Positions 17,285-26,759 of a stretch of DNA of 60,221 nucleotides are shown here, piece after piece; positions within the stretch are counted from its first letter, which is position 1; the number at the start of each line of letters is the position of its first letter. Source of the DNA: Clostridia bacterium (GTDB taxonomy: Bacteria > Bacillota > Clostridia > Christensenellales > Borkfalkiaceae); NCBI GenBank assembly GCA_017471785.1, contig JAFURP010000018.1, positions 1 through 60,221 on the forward strand. Reading direction: 5' to 3'. Position numbers and translations under genes: made by a program. Under the pieces are notes generated by a model. The model made no database searches, was not told the origin of the DNA, and saw only the letters and a program-made list of their open reading frames with translations.

Positions 17285-17290
17285 GGTTGG

Positions 17291-17394
17291 TAAAACGGCG
17301 GAGATGCGAGCAGTTCAAGGCGCCACGAGGGCGCGTACCGTTAGTACGTAACCGAGGGGCAACGCCGAAATGCGACGTATATACGTCGTTTTTA
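17291..17394 (-). repeat. R1 structured element, copy B (3' end of smc)
   Basis: Short subfamily. Outer TAAAACGGCG (17291-17300) pairs with CGTCGTTTTTA (17384-17394, one G-T pair and a T bulge). Inner CGTAC (17334-17338) / GTACG (17344-17348) around CGTTA. Middle stem partial (GCCAC / GGGGC). The final TTA is the smc TAA stop. Related in sequence to copy G. Confidence 0.8.
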
Positions 17395-20300
17395 CTCGAC
17401 GGTGCCGGCGCCCAGCTTCGCCTCTACCTCCGCCAGCTTCACGGATACGATCTTCGAAACGCCCTTTTCCTGCATCGTTACGCCGAACAGGCTGTCCGCT
17501 TGGTTCATCGTCGGCTTTCTATGCGTAATGACGATAAATTGCGTTTCCTCCGCAAAGCGTTTTAAGTAGGAGGCAAATCTATCCACGTTCGCGTCGTCGA
17601 GCGCCGCTTCAATCTCGTCCAAGATACAAAACGGCATAGGTCTTGCGCGCAAAATCGCGAATAGGATCGCGATCGCCGTCAGCGCGCGCTCGCCGCCCGA
17701 AAGCAGGGAGATCTTCGTGAGCTTTTTCCCGGGGGGACACGCCACGATCTCTACGCCCGCCGCAAGCGGATCGTCCGCTTCGTCGTAGTTGATCTGTAGC
17801 TCCGCTTTGCCGCCGCCGAACAGTTCTTTGAAGGTGATCTTGAAGTTTTCGTTGATCTCCTCGAAGCCCGCGTTGAAGACGCGGAGCATTTCGCCGCGGA
17901 TCTCGTCGAGCGCCGCCTGCAAATCGTCCAGCGCCTTTTGCAAGTCGTCGCGCTGGGTGAGCATTTCGTCGCAATGGGTCTTTTCGTACTCGTATTCCTC
18001 CACGGCGTTGGGGTTGACCGCGCCGAGGTTGGTGATCTTGCGCTTTAAGGTGGTGATGAGCGTATTCGCTTCCTCAATATTGAAGTCGGGCGTTTTCAAT
18101 TCCAAGCAGCCCTCGTAGTCCATACCGTACGCTTCCTCGACGCGCTGACGCATATTTTCGAGGTTGGTGTCGATCTTACTGATCTCGATCTCGCATTTAT
18201 AACGCTTGTCCGATTGTTTGGTAAGCGTTTCTTGCAGCTCCGTTTTCTCCGTTTCGAGCGCAAGCTGTTCCGCGCCTACCTTTTCCTTTTCCGCGTTGAT
18301 CCTTGCGATCTCCTCGACGATGGCTTGTACCGCCGCCTTTTCCTCCTCGGTAAGCTCCTTTTCCGCCGCTTCCGCTTCCAAGCCGTTGAGCTTGGTTTGC
18401 GTTTCCGTGCGTTCGTATTCCATATCCAAAATACGCTTTACGAGCTCTTCCTTTTCCGCGTTCAAGCGCTCGATCGTTTTCGCTTGCGTATCCAGCGCCG
18501 AACGCAGGGAGGTGTATTCGATCTCCGCTTCCTGCAAATGCTTGCCCTTTTCGGCGCGCTCTTCCTTGAACGCGTCGCATTGGGATTTTTGCGTTGCCAT
18601 CTCCGCCGCCGCCGCTTGGCGCGTGGTCATGAGCTTTTCTTCGCTTTGCGAGGAGTTCGCTTCTTCAAATTCGAGCGCCTTGAGCTTACCCCGCATTTCC
18701 TCGAGCGCCTGCGAATACGTTTCGATATCCCCGTCCGTTTCCGCGAGCTGCTGCACGAGCGCCGTTTCGCGCTGGGTCAAGCCCGCGATCTCGCTGCTCG
18801 CGCCTTGGTATTTCTCGCGCAGCTTGTCCACCGCCGCTTCCGCCGCCGCTCGCGCTTTTTCGCTTTCCGCTATCGCGGTCTTGAGCTTTTCGATATATTT
18901 TTGTTTCTTGGCGATATTGTCCTTACATTCTTGGATCTTTCTTTCGCCCGAAAGCAACGAGCCGCTATCCTTTCTACGGCTGCCGCCCGTCATCGAGCCG
19001 CCCGTGGCGATCGTGTCGCCGTCGAGGGTCACGATCTTGAAAAGATTGCCGTATTTTTTCGCGATCGCCGTCGCGTTGGCGATATTGTCGCAAATAAGCG
19101 TGTTGCCCAAAAGATTGCTGACGACGTTATAATAGTAATCGTCGTATCTCACAAGCTCGGTGGCAAGCCCCATCGCGCCGCGCTCGTCCAAGGCTCTGCG
19201 GATCTCGCGAGAGTCGGGGCGGGGTCGCATACTCGTTACGGGCAGGAAGGTGACGATACCGCCGTTCGCCCGTTTCAAATATTCGATCAAATAGCGCGCG
19301 TCGTCCGCCGAGGGCGTGACTACGTTTTGCATTGCGCCGCCGAACGCCGTTTCGATCGCCGTTTCGTATTTTTGTTCGGTGGAAACGATATCCGCGAGCG
19401 CGCCGTGCATACGCTTTTGCAGCTCGGGATTGGTCTTGGCGACCGACAGGATCCGGCGCACCGAGTCCCGATAGCCTTCGTAACGGTTTTTCAGGCTGAT
19501 ATACATCTCCAGGTTCTCGCGCAAAGAGGCGATCTGACCGTTGGCGTTGAACAGCTCTTGGTTGAAGTCGTTGATGGTGAGCTGCATTTCACGCGCTTCC
19601 TCTTGCTTTTCCTCGAAGTCGCGCATACCCGTAGAGGTGAAGTCCTTGAGCTGCTTCAAGTCCTTACGAACGAGCGCAAGCTCGCCTGCGAGCCTGTCCT
19701 TTCGGTCCTGCGTTTTGGAAAGCGCCGATTCCAGCTCTTTGATACGCTCTTTCGTGGCTTCCATACGCGCGGCGAGGGTGCCGAGGCTCTTTTTGAGCTC
19801 GGACAAGTCCTCCGCGGAGGAGAGCTGGCTCAAGCGGTTTTCGTCCGTGAGCTTTTCGAATACTTCTATCTTTTTGTCGAGGGCGGCTACTGCCGAGCGC
19901 AAGACCTCGATCTCCGTTTCCAATTCGGTTACGCGCTTGGTCGCTTCCGCGTTTTTCTTGTTCGTGAGCGCGATCTCGTCGTCGATCTCCCCGATACGCG
20001 TTTTGCTCGCGGCTAGCATCTCCGTCGCCGCTTCGATCTGGCTACGGTAGGTGCTGATACGCTCTTTTGCCAGCTTTAATTCGCCGTCCTTGCGCTCGTT
20101 GCCGACCGAAAGCTCGACGCGCTTGTCGTTGAGATCGGTAAGGCGGGCGTCCGCCTGCGTGATCTTGTCGCGATTTTCGTCCAGGCGACGGTTGATAAGC
20201 TCGATCTTGGTATTCAAGTCGATGATCTTGTCGGAGATGACGGCGATATCCTTTTTGAATTTGCCCTTTTCCGCCTCCGCGTTGTCGTAGCGGTAGACGT

Positions 20301-20988
20301 ATGTATTCGCTTCCTGTACCTTCAACGCTGCGGAATAGTCGTTATATTCGCGCGCGGCGTCCGCCTGTTTGGACAAAGGGCCCAAACGGCGCTGCGCTTC
20401 GTCGATACGCTGGCTGTAAATGAACAAATTGTCGTTCGCGCTTTCGATCTTGCGTTCGATCTCCTGCTTGCGCGTTTTGTAGACCATCAAGCCGAGCGCT
20501 TCCTCGAAGATGACGCGCCTGTCCTCGGCGCGCGTGTTCATAATTTGCTCCACCTTGCCTTGACCGATGATCGAATACCCCTCTTTACCCAAGCCGATGC
20601 CGTGGAATAAGGTCACTAAATCCTTCAAGCGGCTGGGCTGGTTGTTGATGAGGTATTTGCTTTCGCCCGTGCGGTACAGCCGACGGGTCATAGCCACTTC
20701 CGCGCCGTCCATATCGAATATGCGGTTTTCGTTGTCGAAAACGAGAGTCACCTCGCAAAAGGACTGCGGCTTGCGCTCTACCGTGCCGCCGAAAATGACG
20801 TCTTGCATATTCGAACCGCGCAGGGATTTTGCGGACTGCTCGCCGAGCACCCAACGCACCGCGTCCGCTACGTTGCTCTTACCGCAACCGTTGGGGCCTA
20901 CGATACAGGTCACGCCCTCCTCGAAGCGGATCGTCGTTTTGTCGGCAAACGATTTGAAGCCGACGAGTTGTATTTCCTTTAAGTTCAA
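17392..20988 (-). CDS. smc: chromosome segregation ATPase SMC
   Basis: 1198 aa, full length. Condensin core that organises and helps segregate the chromosome. Order: N-terminal Walker A IVGPNGCGKSNVADAVRW, coiled coil (about 170-500), flexible hinge (about 515-660, with GGAMQNVVTPS), second coiled coil, C-terminal signature LLSGGERALTAIAILFAI and Walker B FCILDEIEAALDDANV. Lies in plsX-rnc-smc, 15 bases after rnc, SD AAAGGAG. R1 copy B marks the 3' end. Confidence 0.97.
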   Translation of the reverse strand: MNLKEIQLVGFKSFADKTTIRFEEGVTCIVGPNGCGKSNVADAVRWVLGEQSAKSLRGSNMQDVIFGGTVERKPQSFCEVTLVFDNENRIFDMDGAEVAMTRRLYRTGESKYLINNQPSRLKDLVTLFHGIGLGKEGYSIIGQGKVEQIMNTRAEDRRVIFEEALGLMVYKTRKQEIERKIESANDNLFIYSQRIDEAQRRLGPLSKQADAAREYNDYSAALKVQEANTYVYRYDNAEAEKGKFKKDIAVISDKIIDLNTKIELINRRLDENRDKITQADARLTDLNDKRVELSVGNERKDGELKLAKERISTYRSQIEAATEMLAASKTRIGEIDDEIALTNKKNAEATKRVTELETEIEVLRSAVAALDKKIEVFEKLTDENRLSQLSSAEDLSELKKSLGTLAARMEATKERIKELESALSKTQDRKDRLAGELALVRKDLKQLKDFTSTGMRDFEEKQEEAREMQLTINDFNQELFNANGQIASLRENLEMYISLKNRYEGYRDSVRRILSVAKTNPELQKRMHGALADIVSTEQKYETAIETAFGGAMQNVVTPSADDARYLIEYLKRANGGIVTFLPVTSMRPRPDSREIRRALDERGAMGLATELVRYDDYYYNVVSNLLGNTLICDNIANATAIAKKYGNLFKIVTLDGDTIATGGSMTGGSRRKDSGSLLSGERKIQECKDNIAKKQKYIEKLKTAIAESEKARAAAEAAVDKLREKYQGASSEIAGLTQRETALVQQLAETDGDIETYSQALEEMRGKLKALEFEEANSSQSEEKLMTTRQAAAAEMATQKSQCDAFKEERAEKGKHLQEAEIEYTSLRSALDTQAKTIERLNAEKEELVKRILDMEYERTETQTKLNGLEAEAAEKELTEEEKAAVQAIVEEIARINAEKEKVGAEQLALETEKTELQETLTKQSDKRYKCEIEISKIDTNLENMRQRVEEAYGMDYEGCLELKTPDFNIEEANTLITTLKRKITNLGAVNPNAVEEYEYEKTHCDEMLTQRDDLQKALDDLQAALDEIRGEMLRVFNAGFEEINENFKITFKELFGGGKAELQINYDEADDPLAAGVEIVACPPGKKLTKISLLSGGERALTAIAILFAILRARPMPFCILDEIEAALDDANVDRFASYLKRFAEETQFIVITHRKPTMNQADSLFGVTMQEKGVSKIVSVKLAEVEAKLGAGTVE

Positions 20989-21002
20989 AGTATACTACTC
21001 CT

Positions 21003-21674
21003 TTACTTTTTTTCTCGTTCTTTTTTGGAAAGCTCCCACAAAAGCCGCGCCGCGGCGGTGGCTTCCGCTTCCCGTTTCGTCCTGCCCTCGCCCGCTGCGC
21101 TTTCGCCGAGCGCGCGCGCCGTGCAATGGAACACGGGGCTGTTGTCTTTGCCCGTTTTTACTACCTCGTAGCGCGGCTCTTCCACGCTGCGCTTTTCTAA
21201 AAATTCTTTTAAGTCGCCCTTGGGATTGTCCACCTTGATATCCAAGCTGATATTTCCGTGCTCGAGAATGAATTTTTTCGCCGCTTTATAGCCGCCGTCC
21301 AAGTAGATCGCCGCCGTTACCGCTTCGAATAGGCTGGATTTCGCCTTGCCCTTGACGTTGTATTCCGTCCTGCCACTCTTTAAGAGGTATTGCCAAATAT
21401 CCAGCGCGTCCACCGCCGAATCCAGCGCGTTTTTGCATACGATCTTTTGGCGCTTTGCCGTAAGCTCCCCCTCCGACGCCTTGGGAGATTTTCTATATTG
21501 CCACTCGGTGACGACGAGCTGCAACACCGAATCGCCCAAATACTCCAAGCGCTCGTTGTTCCTGCCGCCGTAACGGCTCGTATACGAGGCGTGCGTGAAC
21601 GCTTCCTTTAATAAATTTTTATTGCGGAAGGTATAACCGATCTTGGCTTCGATCTCGGCTACGGGCAGCTCCAT
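21003..21674 (-). CDS. rnc: ribonuclease III
   Basis: 223 aa. Double-strand-specific RNase for rRNA and mRNA processing. The catalytic domain shows NERLEYLGDSVLQLVV and DALDIW/FEAVTAAIYLDGG; the C-terminal dsRNA-binding domain has GDLKEFLEK ... GEGRTKREAEATAAARLL. The start is set at ATG 21674: it overlaps the plsX stop by one base (TAATG), and upstream in-frame sequence is plsX read out of frame. Confidence 0.95.
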   Translation of the reverse strand: MELPVAEIEAKIGYTFRNKNLLKEAFTHASYTSRYGGRNNERLEYLGDSVLQLVVTEWQYRKSPKASEGELTAKRQKIVCKNALDSAVDALDIWQYLLKSGRTEYNVKGKAKSSLFEAVTAAIYLDGGYKAAKKFILEHGNISLDIKVDNPKGDLKEFLEKRSVEEPRYEVVKTGKDNSPVFHCTARALGESAAGEGRTKREAEATAAARLLWELSKKEREKK

Positions 21675-22720
21675 TATTCGTTCGCTCCCGTTTGCGAGGC
21701 TTCCGCGATCGCGTTCATATCCACCGCGTCTATCATGGTCTTGATCTTTTCTACCATATTGCCTCTGACCGCGTTCGCCGCTTGCGCGATACATACGCTA
21801 AAGCCGCGCGCCTTGGAATTGCCGTGGCCCTTTACGACCGCTTTGGTAAGCCCCAGGAAGGTCGCGCCCCCCTGCGCTTCGTAGTCCAAACCCTTTTTGA
21901 TGCCCTTGATGATATCGCCGCAAAGCAGGGCGCGGAGCTTCGTCCAAAGATTGCGCTTGAATTCCCGCTTCATAATGCTGCTGACCGCCTTGCCGCAGCC
22001 CTCTACCGCCTTCATCGCCAAGTTGCCCGAGAAGCCGTCGGAAACGACCACGTCCACGTCGCCGTACATGATCTCGCGACCCTCGACGTTGCCCTCGTAA
22101 TTTATGCAAGCGAGCTTTTTCAAAAGAGCGTTTGCCTCTTGATGCAGCAGCGTACCCTTGTGATCCTCCGTGCCGTTGTTCAAAAGTCCCACCTTGGGGC
22201 TTTCGATACCGTACGCCGCGTTGGCGTACGCCGAAGCCATGATCGCAAAGTGCAACAAATTGATGGGCTTACATTCCAAATTGGCGCCGCAATCGCAAAG
22301 GAAGGTCGCCGTGCCCCTGTAATTGGGAATGGCAGGGCAAAGCGCGGGACGGGATACCCCCTTGATCCTGCCTAAAATAAGTACGCCTGCGGTGAGCACC
22401 GCGCCCGTCGAGCCGGAGGATACGAGCCCCTCCGCCCTGCCCTCCTTCAAGAGGCGGAACGCCACGACGAGCGAGGAGTCCTTTTTCGTCTTTACCGCTT
22501 TGGTGGGAACCTCCTCCATCGTGATCACCTCCGTCGTGTGCACGATCTCGAGGCGCGATCTATCGTACGAAAGCTCTTTGAGCTCGGCGTTGATTTGCGC
22601 TTCGTCGCCGACGAGGATCAGGGAAAGCTCCTTGTCCTTATTGAGCGCGTTGACCGCGCCGAGTACCTGTTGCTTGGGCGCGTAATCGCCGCCCATTACG
22701 TCTACTACGATCTTCGTCAT
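21674..22720 (-). CDS. plsX: phosphate acyltransferase PlsX
   Basis: 348 aa. Converts acyl-ACP to acyl-phosphate for phospholipid synthesis; soluble and membrane-associated. Seen: VDVMGGDYAPKQQVLGAV at the N-terminus, SSGSTGAVLTAGVLILGRI, and the C-terminal GGATFLGLTKAVVKGHGNSK. AAGGAG precedes the ATG. First gene of plsX-rnc-smc; acpP, often found between plsX and rnc, is absent. Confidence 0.95.
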   Translation of the reverse strand: MTKIVVDVMGGDYAPKQQVLGAVNALNKDKELSLILVGDEAQINAELKELSYDRSRLEIVHTTEVITMEEVPTKAVKTKKDSSLVVAFRLLKEGRAEGLVSSGSTGAVLTAGVLILGRIKGVSRPALCPAIPNYRGTATFLCDCGANLECKPINLLHFAIMASAYANAAYGIESPKVGLLNNGTEDHKGTLLHQEANALLKKLACINYEGNVEGREIMYGDVDVVVSDGFSGNLAMKAVEGCGKAVSSIMKREFKRNLWTKLRALLCGDIIKGIKKGLDYEAQGGATFLGLTKAVVKGHGNSKARGFSVCIAQAANAVRGNMVEKIKTMIDAVDMNAIAEASQTGANE

Positions 22721-22765
22721 AAGGTTTTCTCCTTGATTGAATAATGTAAAATTTTATATGTGATT

Positions 22766-22813
22766 ACTTCACTTCGTTTGGCTACGCCAAATAGCAAGCT
22801 GAGCGCAATGACA
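22766..22813. repeat. partial R2 repeat
   Basis: TTGGCTACGCCAAATAGC ... GAGCGCAATGACA, adjoining the R1 array at asnS. Confidence 0.65.
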
Positions 22814-22824
22814 AACGAGGCTTA

Positions 22825-23187
22825 CAACTATAGTTGTATACTCATAGCCGAGCGAGAAAAGCACAGCGCAACGCTGAAATGCGTAGCGGTTTCTTCTTTC
22901 TACACCGAGCCGAGCGATAAAAACGCAGCAAGAAGCAAGCAAGACGAGGCGAACGCGGATTTCTCGAAGGGAGTTTACTTTGCGTAAACGAGCGAGAGAA
23001 AACGCAAGTTCAACGCCGTATTGCATAGCTTATTCTTCGTTCTACACCGAGCCGAGCGATAAAAACGAAGCAAGAAGCAAGCAAGACAAGGCGAACGCGG
23101 ATTTCTCGAAGGGAGTTTACTTTGCGTAAACGAGCAAGAGAAAACGCAAGTTCAACGCCGTATTGCGTAGCTTATTCTTCGTTTTTA
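22825..23187 (-). repeat. R1 structured elements, tandem array C (three units, 3' end of asnS)
   Basis: Unit C0 (about 22825-22900) is short: the palindrome TACAACTATAGTTGTA, TACTCATAGCCGAGCGAG, then the distal end with the middle lost. Units C1 (22901-23040) and C2 (23041-23187) are nearly identical. C2 is a full element: outer AAAAACGAAG (23061-23070) / CTTCGTTTTT (23177-23186), middle TTTCTC (23102-23107) / GAGAAA (23138-23143), inner GTTTAC (23115-23120) / GTAAAC (23126-23131). C2 ends at the asnS TAA. Together with R2 they fill the 464-bp asnS-plsX gap. Confidence 0.85.
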
Positions 23188-24567
23188 ATATTCCAAGTTG
23201 CCGACCGTGCGAGGGAACGGGATCACGTCACGGATATTCGCGATACCCGTCAGGTACATGATCATACGCTCGAAGCCGAGCCCGAAGCCGCTGTGCGTCG
23301 TGCCGCCGTATTTCCTTAAATTGAGATACCAAGAATAGTCCTTGGGGTCCATTCCCAGCTCCTCGATACGCTTGACGAGCTTGTCGTAATCGTCCTCCCT
23401 TTGCGAGCCGCCGACGAGCTCTCCGATCCCCGGGACGAGCAGGTCCGCCGCCGCCACCGTTTTGCCGTCGGGGTTTTGCTTCATATAGAACGCCTTGATC
23501 TCCTTGGGATAGTCGGTGAGGAACACGGGCTTTTTATAGACGACCTCGGTGATGAAACGCTCGTGCTCGCTTTGTAGATCCTTGCCCCAAAAGATGTTTT
23601 TATCGTCGAATTTGTCCGCGTTTTGCTTCAAAATCTCGATCGCTTCCGTATAGCTCAAGCGCACGAACGCGTTTTCCGATACGTTCTTCAACCGTTCCTT
23701 CAAGCCCGTATCCACGAATTGGTTGAGGAAGTTGATCTCGTCCGCGCACGTTTCGGAAACGTAGTCGATCACGTACTTTACCATCGCTTCCGCGATATCC
23801 ATATCCCCTTGCAGGTCGCAAAACGCCATTTCCGGCTCGATCATCCAAAATTCCGCCGCGTGGCGCGCCGTGTTGGAGTGCTCGGCGCGGAAGGTGGGTC
23901 CGAACGTATAGACGTTGCCGAACGCCATCGCGTACGTTTCGGCGTTGAGCTGCCCCGAAACGGTGAGCGCCGCTTTCTTGCCGAAGAAATCGTCCTTATA
24001 ATCCACCGCGCCCTTTTTCTCCATATCCAGCGTGGTCACTTGGAACATCGCGCCCGCGCCCTCGCAGTCGCTACCCGTGATGATGGGGGTGTGCACGTAA
24101 ACGAAGCCCCTGTCGTTGAAAAATTTATGAATGGCGATCGCCGCTTCGCTGCGGATCCTAAAAGCCGCGCCGAATAAATTGGTACGGGGGCGCAAATACG
24201 CGATCTCACGCAAAAATTCGACGGAATGGCGCTTTTTTTGCAGGGGATAATCGGGCGTCGATTCCCCCTCGATCGCGATTTCCGTCGCTTTGATCTCGTA
24301 AGGTTGTTTGTTTTCGGGCGTGAGCACGACCGTCCCCGTTATCACGAGGGACATACCCACGTTGCCGTGCGCGATCGCGTCGTAATTTTCCAAATGGGCG
24401 CGCTCGAATACGATCTGCGTGCTCTTGAAGCAGCTACCGTCGTTCAGCTCGATAAAGCCGAACGCTTTGGAATCGCGAATGGTCCTTGCCCAACCTGCTA
24501 CCGTGACCGTTTTGCCGCCGTAGTCTTCCAAGCTTTTGTTGAGTTCTTTGAGCGTAAGTCTTTGCAT
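23185..24567 (-). CDS. asnS: asparaginyl-tRNA synthetase
   Basis: 460 aa. Class II synthetase charging tRNA-Asn. N-terminal OB-fold ([25 protein letters not shown], split), motif 2 [23 protein letters not shown] and motif 3 [24 protein letters not shown] 24567 is preferred (AAAGGA 9 bases upstream) over an in-frame TTG two codons earlier. Own promoter; leader of about 75 bases with one small hairpin, too short for a T-box. Confidence 0.96.
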   Translation of the reverse strand: MQRLTLKELNKSLEDYGGKTVTVAGWARTIRDSKAFGFIELNDGSCFKSTQIVFERAHLENYDAIAHGNVGMSLVITGTVVLTPENKQPYEIKATEIAIEGESTPDYPLQKKRHSVEFLREIAYLRPRTNLFGAAFRIRSEAAIAIHKFFNDRGFVYVHTPIITGSDCEGAGAMFQVTTLDMEKKGAVDYKDDFFGKKAALTVSGQLNAETYAMAFGNVYTFGPTFRAEHSNTARHAAEFWMIEPEMAFCDLQGDMDIAEAMVKYVIDYVSETCADEINFLNQFVDTGLKERLKNVSENAFVRLSYTEAIEILKQNADKFDDKNIFWGKDLQSEHERFITEVVYKKPVFLTDYPKEIKAFYMKQNPDGKTVAAADLLVPGIGELVGGSQREDDYDKLVKRIEELGMDPKDYSWYLNLRKYGGTTHSGFGLGFERMIMYLTGIANIRDVIPFPRTVGNLEY

Positions 24568-24644
24568 CTTCAACCGTCCTTTTGCTTAAAGGGTTTACGC
24601 CGTTTTTTCGTCAAACGGCTCTATCCCCGATTTTATACTCTTTT

Positions 24645-24673
24645 ATTATAACATTTTTTCGGCAAAAAGACAA
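24645..24673 (-). promoter_or_regulatory. asnS sigma-A promoter
   Basis: Minus-strand TTGTCT, 17 bp, TATAAT. The leader begins TATAAAATCGGGGATAGAG, a stretch also found in the secD leader. Confidence 0.7.
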
Positions 24674-24687
24674 TCGTTTGAGCCTAT

Positions 24688-25479
24688 TTAATTGGTCGTA
24701 TTCTCGATTTTTTTGGCGATTACCCCCTGTACGGGCAGGTAGCTGTCCGTGCGTAAGCGGGTGCGCGAAAGCAGGCTGTCCCCTTTATACTTCTCCAAGT
24801 ACGCCTGACTTTTCAGTCCGTTTTTGGGAGAACGAACGATCTCCTCCGTGTCCCCCTCCTTGACGATAGGCGGCGGAGGGGGTATCTCCTCTAACGTTTC
24901 GCTGACGATCTCGTAACGGTAGCCCTCCCGTTTGCCCAAAAAGCCGACGCGGATCGCGCCCTCCGTTACCTTGGCGCTGATGCGCACGGGAAAGGAATGG
25001 GGATTATAGAATTTCAGGTCGCTTTGCGTGGACACCATCGCGTCGCGCGAGGGCGCGACGTAGGATACCTGCAAGGAGTGCGGGTGAAATTCCGTGACCG
25101 TCAAGCCCGATTTGAGCGCGGCGTTGTATAGCGTGGTGCTCACCTGACAAACGCCGCCGCCCGTGCCCAGCACGTATTCGCCACCGACTATGATCTTCGC
25201 CTGCTGAAAGCCCGCCTCTTTCGTACGCTCCCCCACCGTTTGGTTGAAGGAAAATTCCCCGTACGGCTGTAGGGTCACGCCGTCGATCAGGGAAGCGGCG
25301 ATTTGGATATTTCGGCTCCGTCCGCTCTCCGCTTGGTTGAAATAGGTGGTGTACGAGGACACCGTTTCCAGCTCCGCCGCCTCCGCGCTTTTTACGGCAA
25401 CGGGAAACCACGGAAAAAACACGATCGCAAAGAGGATCGCCAACGTTAAAAATATACTTTTTTTCCGTTCTTTTCTCAT
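24688..25479 (-). CDS. VanW-family exported protein
   Basis: About 263 aa. The VanW domain (about 40-200) shows YTTYFNQAESGRSRNIQIAA, GVTLQPYGEFSFNQTVGERT and GGVCQVSTTLYNAAL. N-terminal membrane anchor or signal peptide (SIFLTLAILFAIVFFPWFPV), so it is likely extracellular, facing the wall. The function of VanW is unknown. This is not evidence of vancomycin resistance: no vanHAX genes are near, and the family is common in sensitive clostridia. The start is uncertain (ATG 25479 or TTG 25500; both lack a strong SD). Confidence 0.85.
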   Translation of the reverse strand: MRKERKKSIFLTLAILFAIVFFPWFPVAVKSAEAAELETVSSYTTYFNQAESGRSRNIQIAASLIDGVTLQPYGEFSFNQTVGERTKEAGFQQAKIIVGGEYVLGTGGGVCQVSTTLYNAALKSGLTVTEFHPHSLQVSYVAPSRDAMVSTQSDLKFYNPHSFPVRISAKVTEGAIRVGFLGKREGYRYEIVSETLEEIPPPPPIVKEGDTEEIVRSPKNGLKSQAYLEKYKGDSLLSRTRLRTDSYLPVQGVIAKKIENTTN

Positions 25480-25505
25480 TTCAACGCGTACCTGCCCCAA
25501 ACAAA

Positions 25506-25535
25506 ACGCATACCGTATCGTATTACAGTATGCGT
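25506..25535 (-). terminator. recF terminator
   Basis: 12-bp stem ACGCATACTGTA / TACGGTATGCGT on the minus strand, 6-nt loop, then TTTGTTT, between recF and vanW. Confidence 0.8.
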
Positions 25536-25541
25536 TCTTAT

Positions 25542-26627
25542 TTATTCTTTTATCCGTCCGTTTTCAATACGGATCTTATTGCAGTCGGCGCCGTAGAGTA
25601 CCCGTTCGGCGTGCGTGCAGGTGAGGATCGTTTGTATTCCCTCCACGCGCCGTAAAAGCTTTTTTCTTCGGCGCAGGTCCAGCTCGCTCATAACGTCGTC
25701 CAAAACCAAGACGGGATATTCGCCCGAAAGCTCCTTGAATATTTGCACTTCGGCAAGCTTTAAGGAGAGCGCCGCCGTACGCTGTTGCCCCTGCGAGGCG
25801 TACGCCTTGGCGTCCACGCCCGATACGGTCACGCTCAAATCGTCGCGGTGCGGCCCTACCGTGGTAAAGCCGAGCCGTATATCCTTTTCGTAATTCGCCG
25901 CGAGCTTTTTCGCCAAGAGCTCGGCGATCTCCGCCTCCTCGCCCCCGTAGCGCTTGTCGGGGGACAGGGCGAGCTCTTCGGCGCTATCCGTCAAATACGC
26001 GTGCATTTCCGTTGCGTACGGGGAGAGCTTTTGCAAAAATTCCGTACGCTTTTTGACGATGGTCGCGGCGTACCTGCAAAGCTGTTCGTCCCATACGGGC
26101 AAAGTGTCCAGGACGAGGGAGATATCGGGGTTTTTCAGCAGGGCGTTGCGCTGGTCTAATATCTTATTATACCGAAGCAGCGCCGTATAATAGGTGGGCG
26201 AGGTTTGGGAGATGGAGACGTTCATAAACCGACGGCGTTCGTCCGGTCCGTCTTGGATAAGGCGAAGCTCACCGGGGGAGAAGAATACGCTGTTGATATG
26301 CCCCATCAAGTCGGCGTTTTTGGCTATTTTCGCGCCGTTGACGCGAAGCTCGCGCTTGGCTTCGGAGATATTCGCCTCCACCGTTACTTTGCCGTAGCGG
26401 TTTTCCGCTTCGGCGGCGATATGCGCGTATTCCTCGCCGATACGAATGAGTTGTTTGTCGTGGCGGATCCTGAGCGAAGTGCCCGTGCAAAGGTAAAAAA
26501 CGGCTTCGGCGCAGTTGGTCTTGCCCTGTGCGTTCTTGCCGAACAGGACGTTCAAGCCCTCCGAAAAGTCGAATTTTTCGCTCTCGTAGTTTCTGAAATT
26601 TTGCAGGAATAATTTTTTTATTTGCAT
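25542..26627 (-). CDS. recF: DNA replication and repair protein RecF
   Basis: 361 aa. SMC-like ATPase that helps load RecA at gaps. Seen: N-terminal LFLQNFRNYESEKFDFSEGLNVLFG (split), Walker A GKNAQGKTN, signature YASQGQQRTAALSLKLAE, Walker B YPVLVLDDVMSELD. Transcribed divergently from dnaA; usually the order is dnaA-dnaN-recF on one strand. Confidence 0.95.
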   Translation of the reverse strand: MQIKKLFLQNFRNYESEKFDFSEGLNVLFGKNAQGKTNCAEAVFYLCTGTSLRIRHDKQLIRIGEEYAHIAAEAENRYGKVTVEANISEAKRELRVNGAKIAKNADLMGHINSVFFSPGELRLIQDGPDERRRFMNVSISQTSPTYYTALLRYNKILDQRNALLKNPDISLVLDTLPVWDEQLCRYAATIVKKRTEFLQKLSPYATEMHAYLTDSAEELALSPDKRYGGEEAEIAELLAKKLAANYEKDIRLGFTTVGPHRDDLSVTVSGVDAKAYASQGQQRTAALSLKLAEVQIFKELSGEYPVLVLDDVMSELDLRRRKKLLRRVEGIQTILTCTHAERVLYGADCNKIRIENGRIKE

Positions 26628-26677
26628 AATCCTTAAAAACTGCCTTAAAACCGCTTTCTTTTTCTCGAATTTTGTAT

Positions 26678-26710
26678 TATAATTATATCAAATAATTTTC
26701 AAAATTTCAA
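26678..26710. promoter_or_regulatory. overlapping divergent promoters of recF and dnaA
   Basis: Minus strand: TTGAAA, 17 bp, TATAAT (26682-26687) for recF. Plus strand: TATAAT at 26678-26683 with a weak -35 (TTTCTT at 26655-26660) for dnaA. The two -10 boxes overlap by two bases, so polymerase can occupy only one at a time. Confidence 0.65.
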
Positions 26711-26759
26711 GGTTATACGTACGCAAAAGAGAAAAATTTCGTTTTTAGGGGATAAACTT

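Noticed and set aside
16983..17290. tRNA or other RNA gene in the smc-ftsY gap
   Set aside because: No cloverleaf or TTCGAAT-type T-arm seen; content is R2 repeats and simple hairpins.
24568..24650. T-box riboswitch before asnS
   Set aside because: The leader is about 75 bases with one hairpin; no T-box core (TGGNACCGCG) or specifier structure seen.
24688..25479. Vancomycin resistance determinant
   Set aside because: VanW homologues alone do not give resistance; no vanH, vanA/B-type ligase or vanX is present.
26628..26759. Replication origin upstream of dnaA
   Set aside because: Region is AT-rich, but only one poor DnaA-box match (TTATACGTA) was found and dnaN is absent.
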